Shown here: positions 9,859 to 19,699 of the stretch, piece after piece
How positions within the stretch are numbered: the first letter of the stretch is position 1
Layout of the letters: every line of letters starts with the position of its first letter
Source of the DNA: Maridesulfovibrio hydrothermalis AM13 = DSM 14728
GTDB lineage: Bacteria > Desulfobacterota > Desulfovibrionia > Desulfovibrionales > Desulfovibrionaceae
DNA: 64,000 nt
Assembly: GCF_000331025.1 (NCBI RefSeq)
Contig: NC_020055.1
Location: 795,870 to 859,869 of the forward strand
Direction of reading: 5' to 3'
Made by a program: the position numbers and the translations under genes
Notes under the pieces: generated by a model
Databases searched by the model: none
The model's input: only the letters and a program-made list of their open reading frames with translations
What the model was told of the DNA's origin: nothing

Positions 9859-9949
9859 ATTTAATGCTGTTTGATACGTTACGTGCTTATGTTACGCTTT
9901 TTTACGCCGCCGCACTTTACTGCCACGGGCTATCCAGCCGCAACCTCGG

Positions 9950-10831
9950 CTACTCTTTCTTCCAGACTTTTCCGATACAGTCCAGCAGGGCAATGACTGT
10001 CGGATCAGCCTTCCTTTTCTTATGAAAACCGAAATACAGCCCGACCTCGACATGCCCGCCGGGCCAGACATAAAATGATCCATTTTTTACGCCTTCAGAG
10101 GCTTCATCATTGCGCATGGCGGTTAGTCCGTTCTCTGCCCGCACCAGAGCATTATGCGTATCTTCGCTGTCGGCGATCATCGCCTTGGTTGCCTTTAAGC
10201 CACGTGAGGAGAAGGCCTCCTCCAGCTTTATGTGGAAAGAACATTCGTCAGGAGTCCAGATCCAGGGCAGTTCAGCTAAATCCTCCCAACTGGCATTTTC
10301 CATCTTGTCCTGCCACGAAGCCGGCCCTACGACGTTTAAGATGGTGTTTTCGAGCAGAATTCCGTCCACTTCTTCAGGGGGACAGTTGGAATAAAAATAC
10401 CCGCCATCCAACCTGCGTCCGGCTATATCGCTGCGGATAGTCCAAGTTGGAATCTGCACAAAATGTACGCTAAGTCCGGGAAAATTTTCTTTAATACATT
10501 TGATAAGCTGCGGAGTTCTGAGATAAACAGGAGAGGTCTGTAAACCGACCCGTACTACGCCGGTCACTTCACCGCGCAGACTCTGGGCATGTGCTTTCAG
10601 CCTGTCCACCGCATCAATAACTTCGCGGGCTTTTTCAAGAAGAGCCTCACCTTCGGACGTGGGTTGCATTCCCTTGGGCGTGCGTAAAAAAAGACGGACA
10701 TCAAATTCTTCTTCAAGAGACTTGATATGCAGGCTGATAGTAGACTGGCTGGCATGCAAACGTTTCGCAGCGCGAGTCATGTTACCTTCCTCTGCCACCA
10801 CCGCAAATGTTTTAATCTGATATAATTCCAT
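9950..10831 (-). CDS. LysR-family transcriptional regulator
   Basis: 293 residues. N-terminal winged helix-turn-helix with the standard LysR pattern (FAVVAEEGNMTRAAKRLHAS, then STISLHIKSLEEEF at about 30-45, LFLRTPKGM), followed by a periplasmic-binding-like effector domain beginning VRVGLQTSPVYL. The effector is unknown. Encoded upstream of and on the same strand as the lactate/glycolate dehydrogenase pair, 151 bp apart; regulation of that pair is an inference from position only. Confidence 0.9.
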   Translation of the reverse strand: MELYQIKTFAVVAEEGNMTRAAKRLHASQSTISLHIKSLEEEFDVRLFLRTPKGMQPTSEGEALLEKAREVIDAVDRLKAHAQSLRGEVTGVVRVGLQTSPVYLRTPQLIKCIKENFPGLSVHFVQIPTWTIRSDIAGRRLDGGYFYSNCPPEEVDGILLENTILNVVGPASWQDKMENASWEDLAELPWIWTPDECSFHIKLEEAFSSRGLKATKAMIADSEDTHNALVRAENGLTAMRNDEASEGVKNGSFYVWPGGHVEVGLYFGFHKKRKADPTVIALLDCIGKVWKKE

Positions 10832-10998
10832 AATATTAGCCTGTTAGCGAACACCTTTATCTGTAACAAATGGGGTATTGAAAATTTTAAAGAGGGGGTT
10901 CGATTATTCCCATTGGACTTAAACCGGAAAAAGCAGGCAAATAACAATCAATGACCGCGTGATTTAAAAAAATAATCACACTAATCAGGAGAACCAAA

Positions 10999-11157
10999 AT
11001 GGGACATTACGTAAGTGCATTTGTTACCGAAATCTTCACCCCTGAAGACAGTGTACAGGGCCATAACCAACTCGACCTCGTAACCGGAACGGTTAAAACA
11101 ATTTTCTGTGTCGGAGCGGCATTGGTTTTCACCATACTCCTTTCCGGTCTCCAGTAA
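10999..11157 (+). CDS. Small single-span membrane protein (52 aa)
   Basis: Not a recognised family. ATG 10999 is preceded by AGGAGAACCAAA (good ribosome site, spacing about 8). The product starts MGHYVSAFVTEIFTPEDS, has a short polar stretch, then one hydrophobic span (about residues 34-51, TIFCVGAALVFTILLSGL) and ends LQ. Codon use looks like neighbouring genes. It is transcribed divergently from the LysR gene and ends before a hairpin at 11247. The strong ribosome site, membrane helix and isolated placement argue that it is real despite the size. Confidence 0.7.
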   Translation: MGHYVSAFVTEIFTPEDSVQGHNQLDLVTGTVKTIFCVGAALVFTILLSGLQ

Positions 11158-11246
11158 TATTAAAGGTATCTTGTAGACCAGCAAACTTTATAAGATATCT
11201 TGGTCCGCTCCTTGACGGGCCACGGTTACTATACCCTTATCATGAT

Positions 11247-11284
11247 TTCCCCACCTACCGGCAAGGGGTGGGGAAAAGATTTTT
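11247..11284. terminator. Hairpin between convergent genes
   Basis: Nine-base-pair stem TTCCCCACC / GGTGGGGAA, then AAGATTTTT on the plus strand. Lies between the plus-strand 52-aa gene and the end of smpB. The T-run is offset by about five bases, so efficiency is uncertain. Confidence 0.5.
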
Positions 11285-11300
11285 ACGGCTCGCCCGCAGG

Positions 11301-11768
11301 TCAATAATTGGCCAGTTGGCGGGCCGTATCTCTTGCAATATCACGCCGCTTAAGCTCTTCCTTGCGGCTGTGCACATTCTTACCTTTTGCCAGAGCAATC
11401 TGTAATTTAATTTTTCCTCTGGTAAAGTACAGTTTCACCGGAATAACCGTCAGCCCTTTCTGCTCAGACTTGGCCTGCAATTTTTCAATTTCAAGCGAAT
11501 GAAGCAGCAGCTTGCGCGAACGATCAGGGTCATGCTGTGAATGCCCGGCATGATCATAAGGAGCAATATGGATTCCCACCAGCCATGCCTCCCCATCCTT
11601 AAAATTAATATATCCGTCATTAAAGCTGACCTGCCCATTGCGCAGAGACTTTACTTCCGTGCCGACCAGAACAAGACCTGCCTCCAGAGTCTCGGTAAAG
11701 TCATAGTTACGCCGGGCCTGTTTATTGACTGCAATAGCTGACGGGCTTTTCTTCTTTTTCTTAGCCAT
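11301..11768 (-). CDS. smpB: tmRNA-binding protein SmpB
   Basis: Binds tmRNA and delivers it to stalled ribosomes for trans-translation. 155 residues; conserved core [31 protein letters not shown] and the C-terminal [21 protein letters not shown]. Basic lysine-rich N-terminus (AKKKKKSPS). Eight bases after ptsI on the same strand, so likely cotranscribed. No ssrA gene was seen beside it. Confidence 0.96.
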   Translation of the reverse strand: MAKKKKKSPSAIAVNKQARRNYDFTETLEAGLVLVGTEVKSLRNGQVSFNDGYINFKDGEAWLVGIHIAPYDHAGHSQHDPDRSRKLLLHSLEIEKLQAKSEQKGLTVIPVKLYFTRGKIKLQIALAKGKNVHSRKEELKRRDIARDTARQLANY

Positions 11769-11776
11769 GATATAAA

Positions 11777-13561
11777 TTAACCTGTTATCTCTTCATTATC
11801 CAAAAGCGACGCAAAAAAGGTCAGCTCTTCGGGATACTTTTTATAAATATTTTCTGTAACAAGCCGGTTGATACTGCTTACAGTGCGGCAGTTAAGAACT
11901 TCCTTCAAAAGCTGCTTGCACTCCTGCATGTTTAACTGGCGCAAAATTCTTTTGATTCCGGGGATAGCCTGAGGTGTCAGGCTGAGACTGTCAATCTGCA
12001 TTCCCATGAGAATAGGGACGCAATACGGATCAGAAGCAACCTCGCCGCAAAGACTCACCCCGATTCCAGCCCGATGCCCAGCATCTACAACGTATTTGAT
12101 AGAACGCACAACAGCCGGATGTAAGGGCTGGTAAAGATATGAAACATGAGGATTGGTGCGGTCAATACCCAGACTGTACTGGATCAAATCGTTGGTTCCG
12201 ATACTGAAAAAGTCTACTTCCTGAGCCAGAATTTCAGCAATCATAACCGCTGCCGGCAGCTCTATCATGACCCCGATAGGCATATTTTCATCAAAAGGAA
12301 TACCTTCTTCACGAAGTTCCTTCTGAGCGCGAACCACAGCAGACTTGGCTTGCAGCACTTCTCTAAGACCGCATATCATGGGAAACATAAGCGATACGTT
12401 GCCATGAACGCTGGCCCTCAGGATAGCCCGCAACTGGAGACGGAAAAGATCCGGATGCTTAAGGCAAAAACGTACAGCGCGAAGCCCCAGAGCAGGGTTG
12501 GCTTCATCAAGCGACCCGAAATGCGACATAAATTTGTCCGCCCCGAGATCAAGAGTACGCAAAGTAACCTTGCGCGGTGACATGATTGCCGCCAGATCGG
12601 AATATTTTTCAAACAGCTCTTCTTCAGTGGGAAGGTCAGTCCTGTTCAGGTAGGCATATTCAGTTCTGAAAAGACCAATCCCCTCGCCTCCGTTATCAAT
12701 AACCGCTGAAACTTCTTCAAAAAGTTCTATATTTGCGTGCACCTGAACACGGTAACCGTCTTCGGTTTCAGCCGGAAGCTGGCAGCCCCGGATAATTGTC
12801 CGCTGATAGTCATTAAACTGATTTTCCAGATTATAATAATGTTCCAGCTCCTCATCGCTTGGGTCCACCAGAACTTTTCCGTCAATCCCGTCAATAATGA
12901 CCAGATCACCATCAACGACTGAATTCTCCAGTTCTGCAACACCGACCAGAGCCGGGATATTCAGAGTACGGGCCAGAATACCGGTATGAGAGGTTTTACC
13001 TCCCAGAGTGGTGACGAACGACATGAGCTTGTTAACTTCCAGCTCAATGGTATCTGCCGGTGTCAGATCATGAGCCATGAGCACAATACGCCCTTCTACC
13101 GGACGGAGGTTAGCTTCATCGCCAATAAGCTTAACCTGCACCCGCATGGCCACCTGACGCACGTCCTGCATGCGTTCACGGATATATTTATCTTCCAGAG
13201 CGCCAAAGGCCTTCTCAAATTCATTTACGGCCTTGTCAAGTGCCCATTCGGCATTAAGACTGTGGTCGTCAATATATTTGATCGCAGACATCTGAAACTT
13301 CGGATCTTTGAGCATCATTAAATGGGAATCAATGATCAGCTGATGTTCCTTCAGCTCGGCAGGGACTTTCTCCCGCACGGCTGCAAGTTCCTCCACCGCA
13401 TCAGTGAATCCTTTGATGAGACGCTCTTTCTCGTTCTCGATCATATGCAAAGGCACAGTCTGCCTCGGCAACCTCGAAGAGATGCTGCGATTCAAAAAGA
13501 AGGCTTTGCCTATGGCTATACCTGTTGAGACGGAAATTCCGTTGACGACCGCTCTGGCCAC
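11777..13561 (-). CDS. ptsI: PTS enzyme I
   Basis: Phosphoenolpyruvate-protein phosphotransferase that passes phosphate from PEP to HPr. 594 residues. Active-site His in [16 protein letters not shown] (about residue 190), PEP-binding [32 protein letters not shown] and the catalytic [10 protein letters not shown]. The GTG start at 13561 directly follows the ptsH stop and has an AGGA ribosome site inside ptsH. Full length, no signs of decay. Confidence 0.96.
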   Translation of the reverse strand: MARAVVNGISVSTGIAIGKAFFLNRSISSRLPRQTVPLHMIENEKERLIKGFTDAVEELAAVREKVPAELKEHQLIIDSHLMMLKDPKFQMSAIKYIDDHSLNAEWALDKAVNEFEKAFGALEDKYIRERMQDVRQVAMRVQVKLIGDEANLRPVEGRIVLMAHDLTPADTIELEVNKLMSFVTTLGGKTSHTGILARTLNIPALVGVAELENSVVDGDLVIIDGIDGKVLVDPSDEELEHYYNLENQFNDYQRTIIRGCQLPAETEDGYRVQVHANIELFEEVSAVIDNGGEGIGLFRTEYAYLNRTDLPTEEELFEKYSDLAAIMSPRKVTLRTLDLGADKFMSHFGSLDEANPALGLRAVRFCLKHPDLFRLQLRAILRASVHGNVSLMFPMICGLREVLQAKSAVVRAQKELREEGIPFDENMPIGVMIELPAAVMIAEILAQEVDFFSIGTNDLIQYSLGIDRTNPHVSYLYQPLHPAVVRSIKYVVDAGHRAGIGVSLCGEVASDPYCVPILMGMQIDSLSLTPQAIPGIKRILRQLNMQECKQLLKEVLNCRTVSSINRLVTENIYKKYPEELTFFASLLDNEEITG

Positions 13562-13876
13562 TTATTTTTCCTCGCCGAATCTGTTTTTAAAAAGTTCTTC
13601 CAGACAATCAAGAGCCGGCGCGGCATCTGCGCCTTCAGCTCTAAGTTCAAGGGCACTGCCCTGCGCTGCCGCCAGAGTCAGGATATCAAGAATGGACTTG
13701 GCATCCACTTCCTGCGACTCACTGACTATAGTTATTGCAGCCTCAAAATTCTGGGCTTCCTGTGCCAGCCGGGCAGCCGGGCGGGCATGAAGCCCCAGCT
13801 GATTAGCTACAACTACAGTCCGGGCCGCACTGTCCCCCGAAGGGGCCTCGTCACGCAGCTCACTGTTATCAATCAT
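13562..13876 (-). CDS. ptsH: Phosphocarrier protein HPr
   Basis: 104 residues. The phosphorylated His lies in NQLGLHARPAARLAQ; the regulatory-serine region is AKSILDILTLAAAQGS. About 16 extra N-terminal residues (MIDNSELRDEAPSGDS) precede the HPr fold compared with the usual 85-88 residues. Sits between the IID gene and ptsI on the same strand, fully packed. No HPr kinase gene is visible here. Confidence 0.94.
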   Translation of the reverse strand: MIDNSELRDEAPSGDSAARTVVVANQLGLHARPAARLAQEAQNFEAAITIVSESQEVDAKSILDILTLAAAQGSALELRAEGADAAPALDCLEELFKNRFGEEK

Positions 13877-13918
13877 TGGTCCATATTCCTTATATCTTAT
13901 TTCTGCAAAAGAAAAACC

Positions 13919-14674
13919 TTAAACAAATTTAACGAGCAGCACCGCTATAACCACCACTGCAACTGCAACAATTTCTCTGGCAATTTTACCGGTGACAATC
14001 AGCCAGCTCAGCACGCCGGCAAGTGCGCCGCCACCATACCATTCATATATATTAAGCGGTCGGGGCCATAGTTGGAACCAGAGCAGCAGAACCAGAAAAG
14101 CATTGGCAAATTTCAGCCGTTCTCCCCAGTTGATAAGGTCCCATTTTTTCAATTCATCAAGAAACCCAAGTCCCTTATGAATTCCCGACCAGAAAGTAAA
14201 TCCCTTAAATACCTGTAAACCTACAAATAACAACAAACCGAGTAGCATAGCCAGCATGTGATGACCAGCAAGGAGCATATTCACCGTTGCAAGAGCCCAG
14301 AATATAAGTCCACTTCCTGCAAAAACAGAGTCCCCGATTGCTGAGAGAGTATAGCTGGTCGTATTTTTAAGCTTGTCCAGCAGCAGTTCCGGAAAACTTC
14401 CTTCTTTTATTTTCATTTCCACTGAAAGAAAAATAGCAACTAGAAGCGGCGCCCAGAAGGGATGTGAATTGTAATGCTTAACATACCTTTTGCGGGCCTT
14501 GGAAAGTTTGGCGGGATCGGAATAGATAGCTTCAAGGCCCGGCTGCATGGCATAAGAAAAACCGATATTCTGCAAGCCGCGGGTATTAAAGCCCGCACCG
14601 ACAAAATAACAACGCAGGAAGCATCGGGCAAAAGCCAGACCCAGAGATTTTTTACCTGCTTCCTTTCCTTTCAT
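13919..14674 (-). CDS. PTS mannose-family enzyme IID component
   Basis: Membrane subunit of a mannose-type PTS permease. 251 residues, with the family N-terminus (LRCYFVGAGFNTRGLQNIGF), YVKHYNSHPFW, and GDSVFAG around residue 135, ending in a hydrophobic anchor. IIA, IIB and IIC partners are not adjacent: rsmI lies upstream and ptsH downstream. The IID-HPr-EI order next to rsmI resembles what is known in Desulfovibrio genomes (family knowledge), where the remaining components, if any, are elsewhere. Sugar specificity cannot be inferred. Confidence 0.88.
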   Translation of the reverse strand: MKGKEAGKKSLGLAFARCFLRCYFVGAGFNTRGLQNIGFSYAMQPGLEAIYSDPAKLSKARKRYVKHYNSHPFWAPLLVAIFLSVEMKIKEGSFPELLLDKLKNTTSYTLSAIGDSVFAGSGLIFWALATVNMLLAGHHMLAMLLGLLLFVGLQVFKGFTFWSGIHKGLGFLDELKKWDLINWGERLKFANAFLVLLLWFQLWPRPLNIYEWYGGGALAGVLSWLIVTGKIAREIVAVAVVVIAVLLVKFV

Positions 14675-14789
14675 TAATCCTACCGGTTTATCTTATCCCG
14701 ATCAGCATCATCTTAAGAGACCGCTGATTGCCCTGCGGGCATCGGAGCATTTAATTACACAAGAAAAAAGCACAACTATACTTATTTAA

Positions 14790-15632
14790 CTAAGCACCTT
14801 TTTTTCTTTCCGTTACCTTTTCATAGACCGCTTTTGCTGTCCAGCCTTCAACCTTTTCAGCTATACGTCTTGCAATAATCTTCGGTTTATCGCCCGAAGC
14901 AATCTCAGCATCGATCATACGAAAAATATCTTCTTCGGATGCAGGGCCTTCAAGCACAGGGGGACCGACCACCACGGTAATCTCTCCCCGCAGTTCATCG
15001 GATACTTCTGCCCAGTCCGCTAAATTTCCATTTATAAATTCTTCGTAGTCTTTAGTCAGTTCACGGCAAATGGCGAATTCTCTGTTACCCAGAGATTCAT
15101 AAGCAAGTTGCATAGTTTCGCGCAAACGGGATTTCCGTTCAAAGAAAACCATCGTCGCTCCGGTCTGGCCGAAAGACTCAAAGAGTCTGCGCATCTGCCC
15201 TTCTTTACGGGGCAGAAAGCCTAAAAATGAAAAGGGATAAGGAGGAAGACCGCAACCGGAAAGAGCCGTCACCGGAGCGCATGGGCCGGGAACAGGCACA
15301 ACACGCACGCCATGCTCACGGCAGGCTCTGACTAGCCGGTAACCGGGGTCGCTCATCAGCGGTGTTCCGGCATCTGAAACCAGTGCGGCATTTTTGCCTT
15401 CATCAAAATGGGCAAGGACTTTTTTAATCCGCTTTTCCTCGTTATGCTCATGCAGGCTGATAAATCCCGGACCTTTGATATCCAGAGACTGCAAAAGTTT
15501 TCCTGTCCTGCGAGTATCTTCAGCTAGAATAACATCTACCGAGGATAATACTTTTCTGGCCCGTTCGGTGATATCACCAAGGTTGCCAAGCGGTGTTGCC
15601 ACCACCCATAATGTCGGTGAGGTCGAATGCAT
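14790..15632 (-). CDS. rsmI: 16S rRNA (cytidine(1402)-2'-O)-methyltransferase RsmI
   Basis: Tetrapyrrole-methylase-fold enzyme that methylates the ribose of C1402 in 16S rRNA. Motifs [40 protein letters not shown] and VPVPGPCAPVTALSG are all present. Start ATG 15632 ([11 protein letters not shown]) has a GCGGA site upstream; the alternative ATG 15671 adds 13 residues, has no ribosome site and deepens overlap with yraN. As drawn it overlaps the 3' end of yraN by about 59 bp. Confidence 0.94.
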   Translation of the reverse strand: MHSTSPTLWVVATPLGNLGDITERARKVLSSVDVILAEDTRRTGKLLQSLDIKGPGFISLHEHNEEKRIKKVLAHFDEGKNAALVSDAGTPLMSDPGYRLVRACREHGVRVVPVPGPCAPVTALSGCGLPPYPFSFLGFLPRKEGQMRRLFESFGQTGATMVFFERKSRLRETMQLAYESLGNREFAICRELTKDYEEFINGNLADWAEVSDELRGEITVVVGPPVLEGPASEEDIFRMIDAEIASGDKPKIIARRIAEKVEGWTAKAVYEKVTERKKGA

Positions 15633-15996
15633 TTTGTATATGTTCCGCTGTAAAGCCGTTTCCATCGTCATTTACAATAACCAGATCAAAACGACAGGGT
15701 CTGTGCCAAAGGTCCATAGCCGAAAGATAATGAGTAGCAGCCTTGACCAGTTTCCGCTGTTTTGCCGCGTTAACGGCTTGCACACCGGACTGCACATTAC
15801 GTCCGGTTCTGGTCTTTACTTCCACAAAAATAAGTTCATCATCAAGTTCACAGATGATATCAAGTTCCCATTGCCGCCAGCGCCAATTACGCTGACGTAA
15901 ATTATAGCCCCGATTTTCCAGATAACACGCGGCATAATCTTCACCGGCATGACCGAAATCTACATGCCGGGGAGACACATGCACTCCTGCCGGCAC
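15574..15996 (-). CDS. YraN family (UPF0102) endonuclease-like protein
   Basis: 140 residues; restriction-endonuclease-like fold with [35 protein letters not shown] (D-ExK type motif) and the [13 protein letters not shown]-type helix. Usual neighbour of rnhB and rsmI. Biochemical role not established. Overlaps rnhB by about 37 bp at its start and rsmI at its end, so the three genes are translationally coupled. Confidence 0.88.
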   Translation of the reverse strand: MPAGVHVSPRHVDFGHAGEDYAACYLENRGYNLRQRNWRWRQWELDIICELDDELIFVEVKTRTGRNVQSGVQAVNAAKQRKLVKAATHYLSAMDLWHRPCRFDLVIVNDDGNGFTAEHIQNAFDLTDIMGGGNTAWQPW

Positions 15997-16604
15997 TTTT
16001 TTTTCTCAGGAAGCACCCCTTTAAAGGTCATCCGGTGAATCGCGCACGGACCAAGTTCTTTAAGAGCTTCCATATGAGCTTTGGTTCCATACCCTTTGTG
16101 AACCGCAAAACCATAGCCCGGATAACGTTTTTCAAGCCGCACCATGAGAGAATCACGAAATGTCTTTGCCAGAATAGACGCAGCAGAAATTGCCGGGATT
16201 TTTAAGTCCCCCTTCACAATGGCCTCCTGCCTGAACCCCGACACTTTTCCAAGATGAGCCGGAGGAATGGTCTTATTGCCATCCACCAGCAAAAGCTGAG
16301 GCTTGACCTTCAAATGCAGGACCGAGCGGCCCATGGCCCGAAAAGTAGCCTGCAAAATATTTATCTGATCCACCACCTGCGCGCGGCTCACGCCCAGTGC
16401 CCAGCAGACAGCCTGTTTGCGGATTTCCTCCGCCAGCCGATCACGGGTTGCTTCATCAAGCTTTTTAGAATCAGTCAGCCCCGGCAAATTGTATTGCGCA
16501 GGCAGAATGACCGCGCCGGCCACAACAGGGCCGGAAAGACAGCCGCGACCGGCTTCATCTATACCGGCCGTCAGCAGGTCATTACCATCAAAACCGGGTA
16601 ACAT
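15960..16604 (-). CDS. rnhB: Ribonuclease HII
   Basis: Removes ribonucleotides from RNA-DNA hybrids and misincorporated rNMPs. Catalytic [15 protein letters not shown] at about residues 12-27, LTDSKKL, and AKTFRDSLM followed by [15 protein letters not shown]. The open frame extends to 16853, but that extension runs through the terminator at 16636-16686 and into rplS; ATG 16604 ([11 protein letters not shown]) with GTGGA upstream gives the normal 214 residues. GTG 16616 is another possible start. Confidence 0.93.
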   Translation of the reverse strand: MLPGFDGNDLLTAGIDEAGRGCLSGPVVAGAVILPAQYNLPGLTDSKKLDEATRDRLAEEIRKQAVCWALGVSRAQVVDQINILQATFRAMGRSVLHLKVKPQLLLVDGNKTIPPAHLGKVSGFRQEAIVKGDLKIPAISAASILAKTFRDSLMVRLEKRYPGYGFAVHKGYGTKAHMEALKELGPCAIHRMTFKGVLPEKKKCRQECMCLPGM

Positions 16605-16635
16605 ACTACGATCCACTAGGGCCTCCGGAATAAAA

Positions 16636-16686
16636 AGTAAAAAACCGCCTGTCCCGGGCTTTTCAGTCCGGGAGAGACGGTTTTCA
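16636..16686 (-). terminator. Rho-independent terminator after rplS
   Basis: On the minus strand AAAACCGTCTCTCCCGG pairs with CCGGGACAGGCGGTTTT (one mismatch region) around CTGAAAAGC, followed by TTTTTTA. It separates the ribosomal genes from rnhB-yraN-rsmI and may be read through or have its own promoter downstream. Confidence 0.88.
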
Positions 16687-16758
16687 ACACAAAGTTTGCG
16701 TATCCGTTCCGGGCTGATGCCCGGCAGGATGATCCGCGAAGTATTACAACTCCGGGGG

Positions 16759-17106
16759 CTACCAAGCTTTTTTGGACTTGATGCGTGCAGCCTTACCTTT
16801 AAGGTTACGCAGGTAGTAAATACGACTGCGACGTACTTTACCTTCAGTAACAACCTCTACACGCTCGATGTAGGGGGAGTGAACAGCAAATACGCGCTCA
16901 ACGCCGATACCATCAGAAATCTTACGGACGGTGAAGGTGGAATCAGTGGTACCATTACGGTAACGCAGAACCGCACCCTGAAAAACCTGAATACGCTCTT
17001 TTTCACCTTCAATAATACGCAGGTGAACCTTTACTGTGTCACCAGCTTTGAAAGCAGGCATATCAAGACGCATCTGTTCGCGTTCGATCTTAGAAATTAC
17101 GTTCAT
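16759..17106 (-). CDS. rplS: 50S ribosomal protein L19
   Basis: 115 residues. Conserved [34 protein letters not shown] and the C-terminal [19 protein letters not shown]. Lies at the subunit interface of the ribosome. Start [13 protein letters not shown] preceded by AAGGAGTAGCGAT. Last gene before the terminator at 16636. Confidence 0.97.
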   Translation of the reverse strand: MNVISKIEREQMRLDMPAFKAGDTVKVHLRIIEGEKERIQVFQGAVLRYRNGTTDSTFTVRKISDGIGVERVFAVHSPYIERVEVVTEGKVRRSRIYYLRNLKGKAARIKSKKAW

Positions 17107-17154
17107 ATCGCTACTCCTTATATAAATTCAATTTGCGGCATCCGAAGGCGGACT

Positions 17155-18465
17155 CTACCAGGCGTCTCCCAATAGCCTGTCAACCGTTATCGCCACCGCA
17201 CTTCTTACTGATAAATGATTATATCCGTCCATGAAGCGGATAGGTCTTAAACAACCCGCTGCCATTTCGAGAATTTCGGGAGCCAACCCGTGACCGGTAC
17301 CGAAAACCAGCAACACAGGACTATCATAAAGCAATTCACGGACTTGACCGGAGGTCGTATTGCCCGCGCCCCGTGCACTGGTTGTCACCAGTATCGGTTT
17401 TTTACCCGTTTCTGACTCAATATGCTCCACCACATCAAGCAGGGAATCTTTCACACTTACCTTGGAAAGAGCCGCAGCTCTGTCCGGGTTAGTTTTACTA
17501 CCCGGTCCCGAAGTCCAGTGAGAAATAATTCTGTCAGCCAGTTTCTTCTGGTCCTCGATGGGAGTCACCGCGTAAAATCCACTTATTGAATAAGAGCGGG
17601 AAACGCGGGACATATCGTGAATATCGAGGTTTGTCAAAGAAACAGCGGCCTTTTCGCCAAATTTATTTAGCACCGGATAGTGCACCAAAGCCATATAAAG
17701 ATTTTTTCCCAAACGTTTACGGGGTATTGTGCGCAAATAACGCACATCATCTTTTTTTAGCCCTTCAGCTTCAGAAAGCAGTTCCGGACGCGCTTCCAAG
17801 GTTGCATCCAGAGACTCTTTTTTTCTCCATTCTTCGATCAGAGCATGGTTCCCGGAAGAAAGAACCTTCGGCACATCCAGCCCGTCATATTGAGGAGGAC
17901 GGGTGTAGTGCGGATACTCCAAAAGACCGGATGAGAAGCTTTCCTCAGTACCGGAATCGGCGTGCCCCATAAAATCCGGCAAGAGGCGGGCAACAGCTTC
18001 AATAAGACACATGGCTCCGGCTTCACCACCGTTAAGAACAAAGTCCCCTACGGAGACCAGCTCTACGGGAAAAATGTCTTCAAAACGGGCGTCAATCCCT
18101 TCATACCTTCCGCAGACAAGGGTCAGCTCCTCTTCTTTGGAAAGTTCAACAGCCAGCTTCTGAGTAAGCGGCCTGCCTTTAGGAGAGAGCATGATCAGCC
18201 TCTTCCCTTCAGGACAGCCTCCTTCTCTGGCGGGCTTTATACCTACGGAATCAAGACTTTTGACAATGGGATCAAGAAACATCACCATGCCGGGTCCACC
18301 GCCGTAGGGACGGGCATCAACGCTTTTGTGCCTGTCTGTTGTAAACTCGCGGGGGTCCACTTTATTGAAAGACACTATGCCCTTCTCTACAGCCTTGCTG
18401 ATAAGGCCGTGGGACAACGGAGAGTCAAAGAACTCAGGAAAGAGTGTAACCAGATTAAATTTCAC
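17155..18465 (-). CDS. trmD: tRNA (guanine-N1)-methyltransferase TrmD fused to a second SPOUT-like domain
   Basis: 436 residues, far longer than the usual 240-250. Residues 1 to about 240 are TrmD (m1G37 of tRNA): FNLVTLFPEFF, GGGPGMVM, LVCGRYEGIDARF, SVGDFVLNGGEAGAM and LLEYPHYTRPPQYDG. Residues about 255-436 (LYMALVHYPVLNKFGEKA, VTTSARGAGNTTSGQV, LVFGTGHGLAPEI) look like a second knotted RNA-methyltransferase domain of the Methyltrn_RNA_4 (PF09936) type. Such fusions are known in Desulfovibrio; the target of the second domain is unknown to me. Start MKFNLVTLF. Confidence 0.92.
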   Translation of the reverse strand: MKFNLVTLFPEFFDSPLSHGLISKAVEKGIVSFNKVDPREFTTDRHKSVDARPYGGGPGMVMFLDPIVKSLDSVGIKPAREGGCPEGKRLIMLSPKGRPLTQKLAVELSKEEELTLVCGRYEGIDARFEDIFPVELVSVGDFVLNGGEAGAMCLIEAVARLLPDFMGHADSGTEESFSSGLLEYPHYTRPPQYDGLDVPKVLSSGNHALIEEWRKKESLDATLEARPELLSEAEGLKKDDVRYLRTIPRKRLGKNLYMALVHYPVLNKFGEKAAVSLTNLDIHDMSRVSRSYSISGFYAVTPIEDQKKLADRIISHWTSGPGSKTNPDRAAALSKVSVKDSLLDVVEHIESETGKKPILVTTSARGAGNTTSGQVRELLYDSPVLLVFGTGHGLAPEILEMAAGCLRPIRFMDGYNHLSVRSAVAITVDRLLGDAW

Positions 18466-18505
18466 GTTTGAAAGCCGATTTGTTAAAATTTAAAAGAGCA
18501 GCACT

Positions 18506-19042
18506 CTATTTCTTGTCGTTCTTTTTCAAGTAGAGATCGATAAGCCCTTCGGGCGGATCAATCACAACCTTTTGCGATTCAAGATCAACAGACAATACAA
18601 ATTCCTCAACAGCGGGAAAAAGAATTTCTTTTCCTTCTGAAGAAGTAATCACCCATGTCTCCTGACCGGGTGCCATTATAAAGTCCGAAATGGTACCAAC
18701 AACGGCCCCGTCTTCAAGCTCAACGCTCAATCCCTCAAGTTCATACATAAAGACATCCTCCTCACTTGAGCGCGGAAGATCTCCTTCACGTATCATAACT
18801 TCCATACCACGCAGAGAATCTGCCTGATCACGGTCGTCAATACCATCGAAGATTATAAGCATCCGTCCTTTGTGCTTTCGAGTAGAACGCACAACAAAAC
18901 GACGAGGTTTCTGCCCTTTCTTTGCCAGATAAAGGCAGGGGACCTCGCTGAACAGAAAAGGGGAGTCCGCATGGGAATCTATGCAAACTTCCCCCCTGAG
19001 ACCATGTGATTTAACCACCTCGGCAACTACAAGCATTTCCAC
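18506..19042 (-). CDS. rimM: Ribosome maturation factor RimM
   Basis: 178 residues; assists 30S assembly by binding S19. N-terminal RimM barrel (VAEVVKSHGLRGEVCIDSH, then RGMEVMIRE) and PRC-barrel (EDVFMYELEGLSVE, GTISDFIMAPGQETWVI, LFPAVEEFVLSVD). Lysine-rich end. Standard position between khpA and trmD. Confidence 0.95.
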   Translation of the reverse strand: MEMLVVAEVVKSHGLRGEVCIDSHADSPFLFSEVPCLYLAKKGQKPRRFVVRSTRKHKGRMLIIFDGIDDRDQADSLRGMEVMIREGDLPRSSEEDVFMYELEGLSVELEDGAVVGTISDFIMAPGQETWVITSSEGKEILFPAVEEFVLSVDLESQKVVIDPPEGLIDLYLKKNDKK

Positions 19043-19078
19043 TATAAGCCTACCGATTTGATCAGATTCGTCTAATAT

Positions 19079-19312
19079 CTATTCCAGAATTTCCAGAACA
19101 GAGCGTTTTCTCACCTTGGTTGATGCAGCGCCAAGCAAAGTTCTCATTGCACGAGCTGTGCGACCCTGCTTGCCAATAACCTTACCAAGGTCCTCTTTCG
19201 CGACCTTAAGTTCGATTACTGATGTCTGCTCCCCTTCGATCTCGGTGACAACAACATCATCTGGATTGTCAACAAGAGATTTTGCGATGTATTCAACTAA
19301 ATCCTTCAACAT
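19079..19312 (-). CDS. khpA: KH-domain RNA-binding protein KhpA
   Basis: 77 residues, one KH domain with the GxxG loop in [19 protein letters not shown]. KhpA binds RNA, usually with KhpB, and is nearly always next to rpsP. Start [15 protein letters not shown] with GAGGTTGTTGGC upstream. Confidence 0.94.
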   Translation of the reverse strand: MLKDLVEYIAKSLVDNPDDVVVTEIEGEQTSVIELKVAKEDLGKVIGKQGRTARAMRTLLGAASTKVRKRSVLEILE

Positions 19313-19390
19313 GCCAACAACCTCCGCTTCTGCTTTCGAGTGTGTACCGTGAGTAGTGAAGAAGAATTCGAACCGTGATGAGTACGAACC

Positions 19391-19627
19391 TTAAGAATTT
19401 GCTTTGAGAAGAGATTTCACAGTGTCGCTTGGTTCTGCGCCTCTTTCAAGCCACTTCTCCACTTTTTCCTTGTCAATTTTAACTTCAACAGGCTCAACCA
19501 TAGGGTTGTAGTAGCCGCAGAAGTCTAAAGGACGACCGTCACGTCTGGTTTTGCTGTTAATAGCAACAATACGGTAAAAAGGGCGCTTTTTGGAGCCCAT
19601 ACGGGTCAATCTTAGTTTAATAGCCAT
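19391..19627 (-). CDS. rpsP: 30S ribosomal protein S16
   Basis: 78 residues, start [21 protein letters not shown] and [24 protein letters not shown] in two conserved blocks. First ribosomal gene after ffh, 73 bp downstream. Confidence 0.97.
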   Translation of the reverse strand: MAIKLRLTRMGSKKRPFYRIVAINSKTRRDGRPLDFCGYYNPMVEPVEVKIDKEKVEKWLERGAEPSDTVKSLLKANS

Positions 19628-19699
19628 TGTCTACTTTCCCCCATATAATCTTAAATTAAGTGGTTCGTTAATAAATTGCAAGCAGATGCTCACAAAAAG

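Noticed and set aside
16604-16853. Extended rnhB start
   Set aside because: Would code through the rplS terminator and into rplS; ATG 16604 gives the normal RNase HII length.
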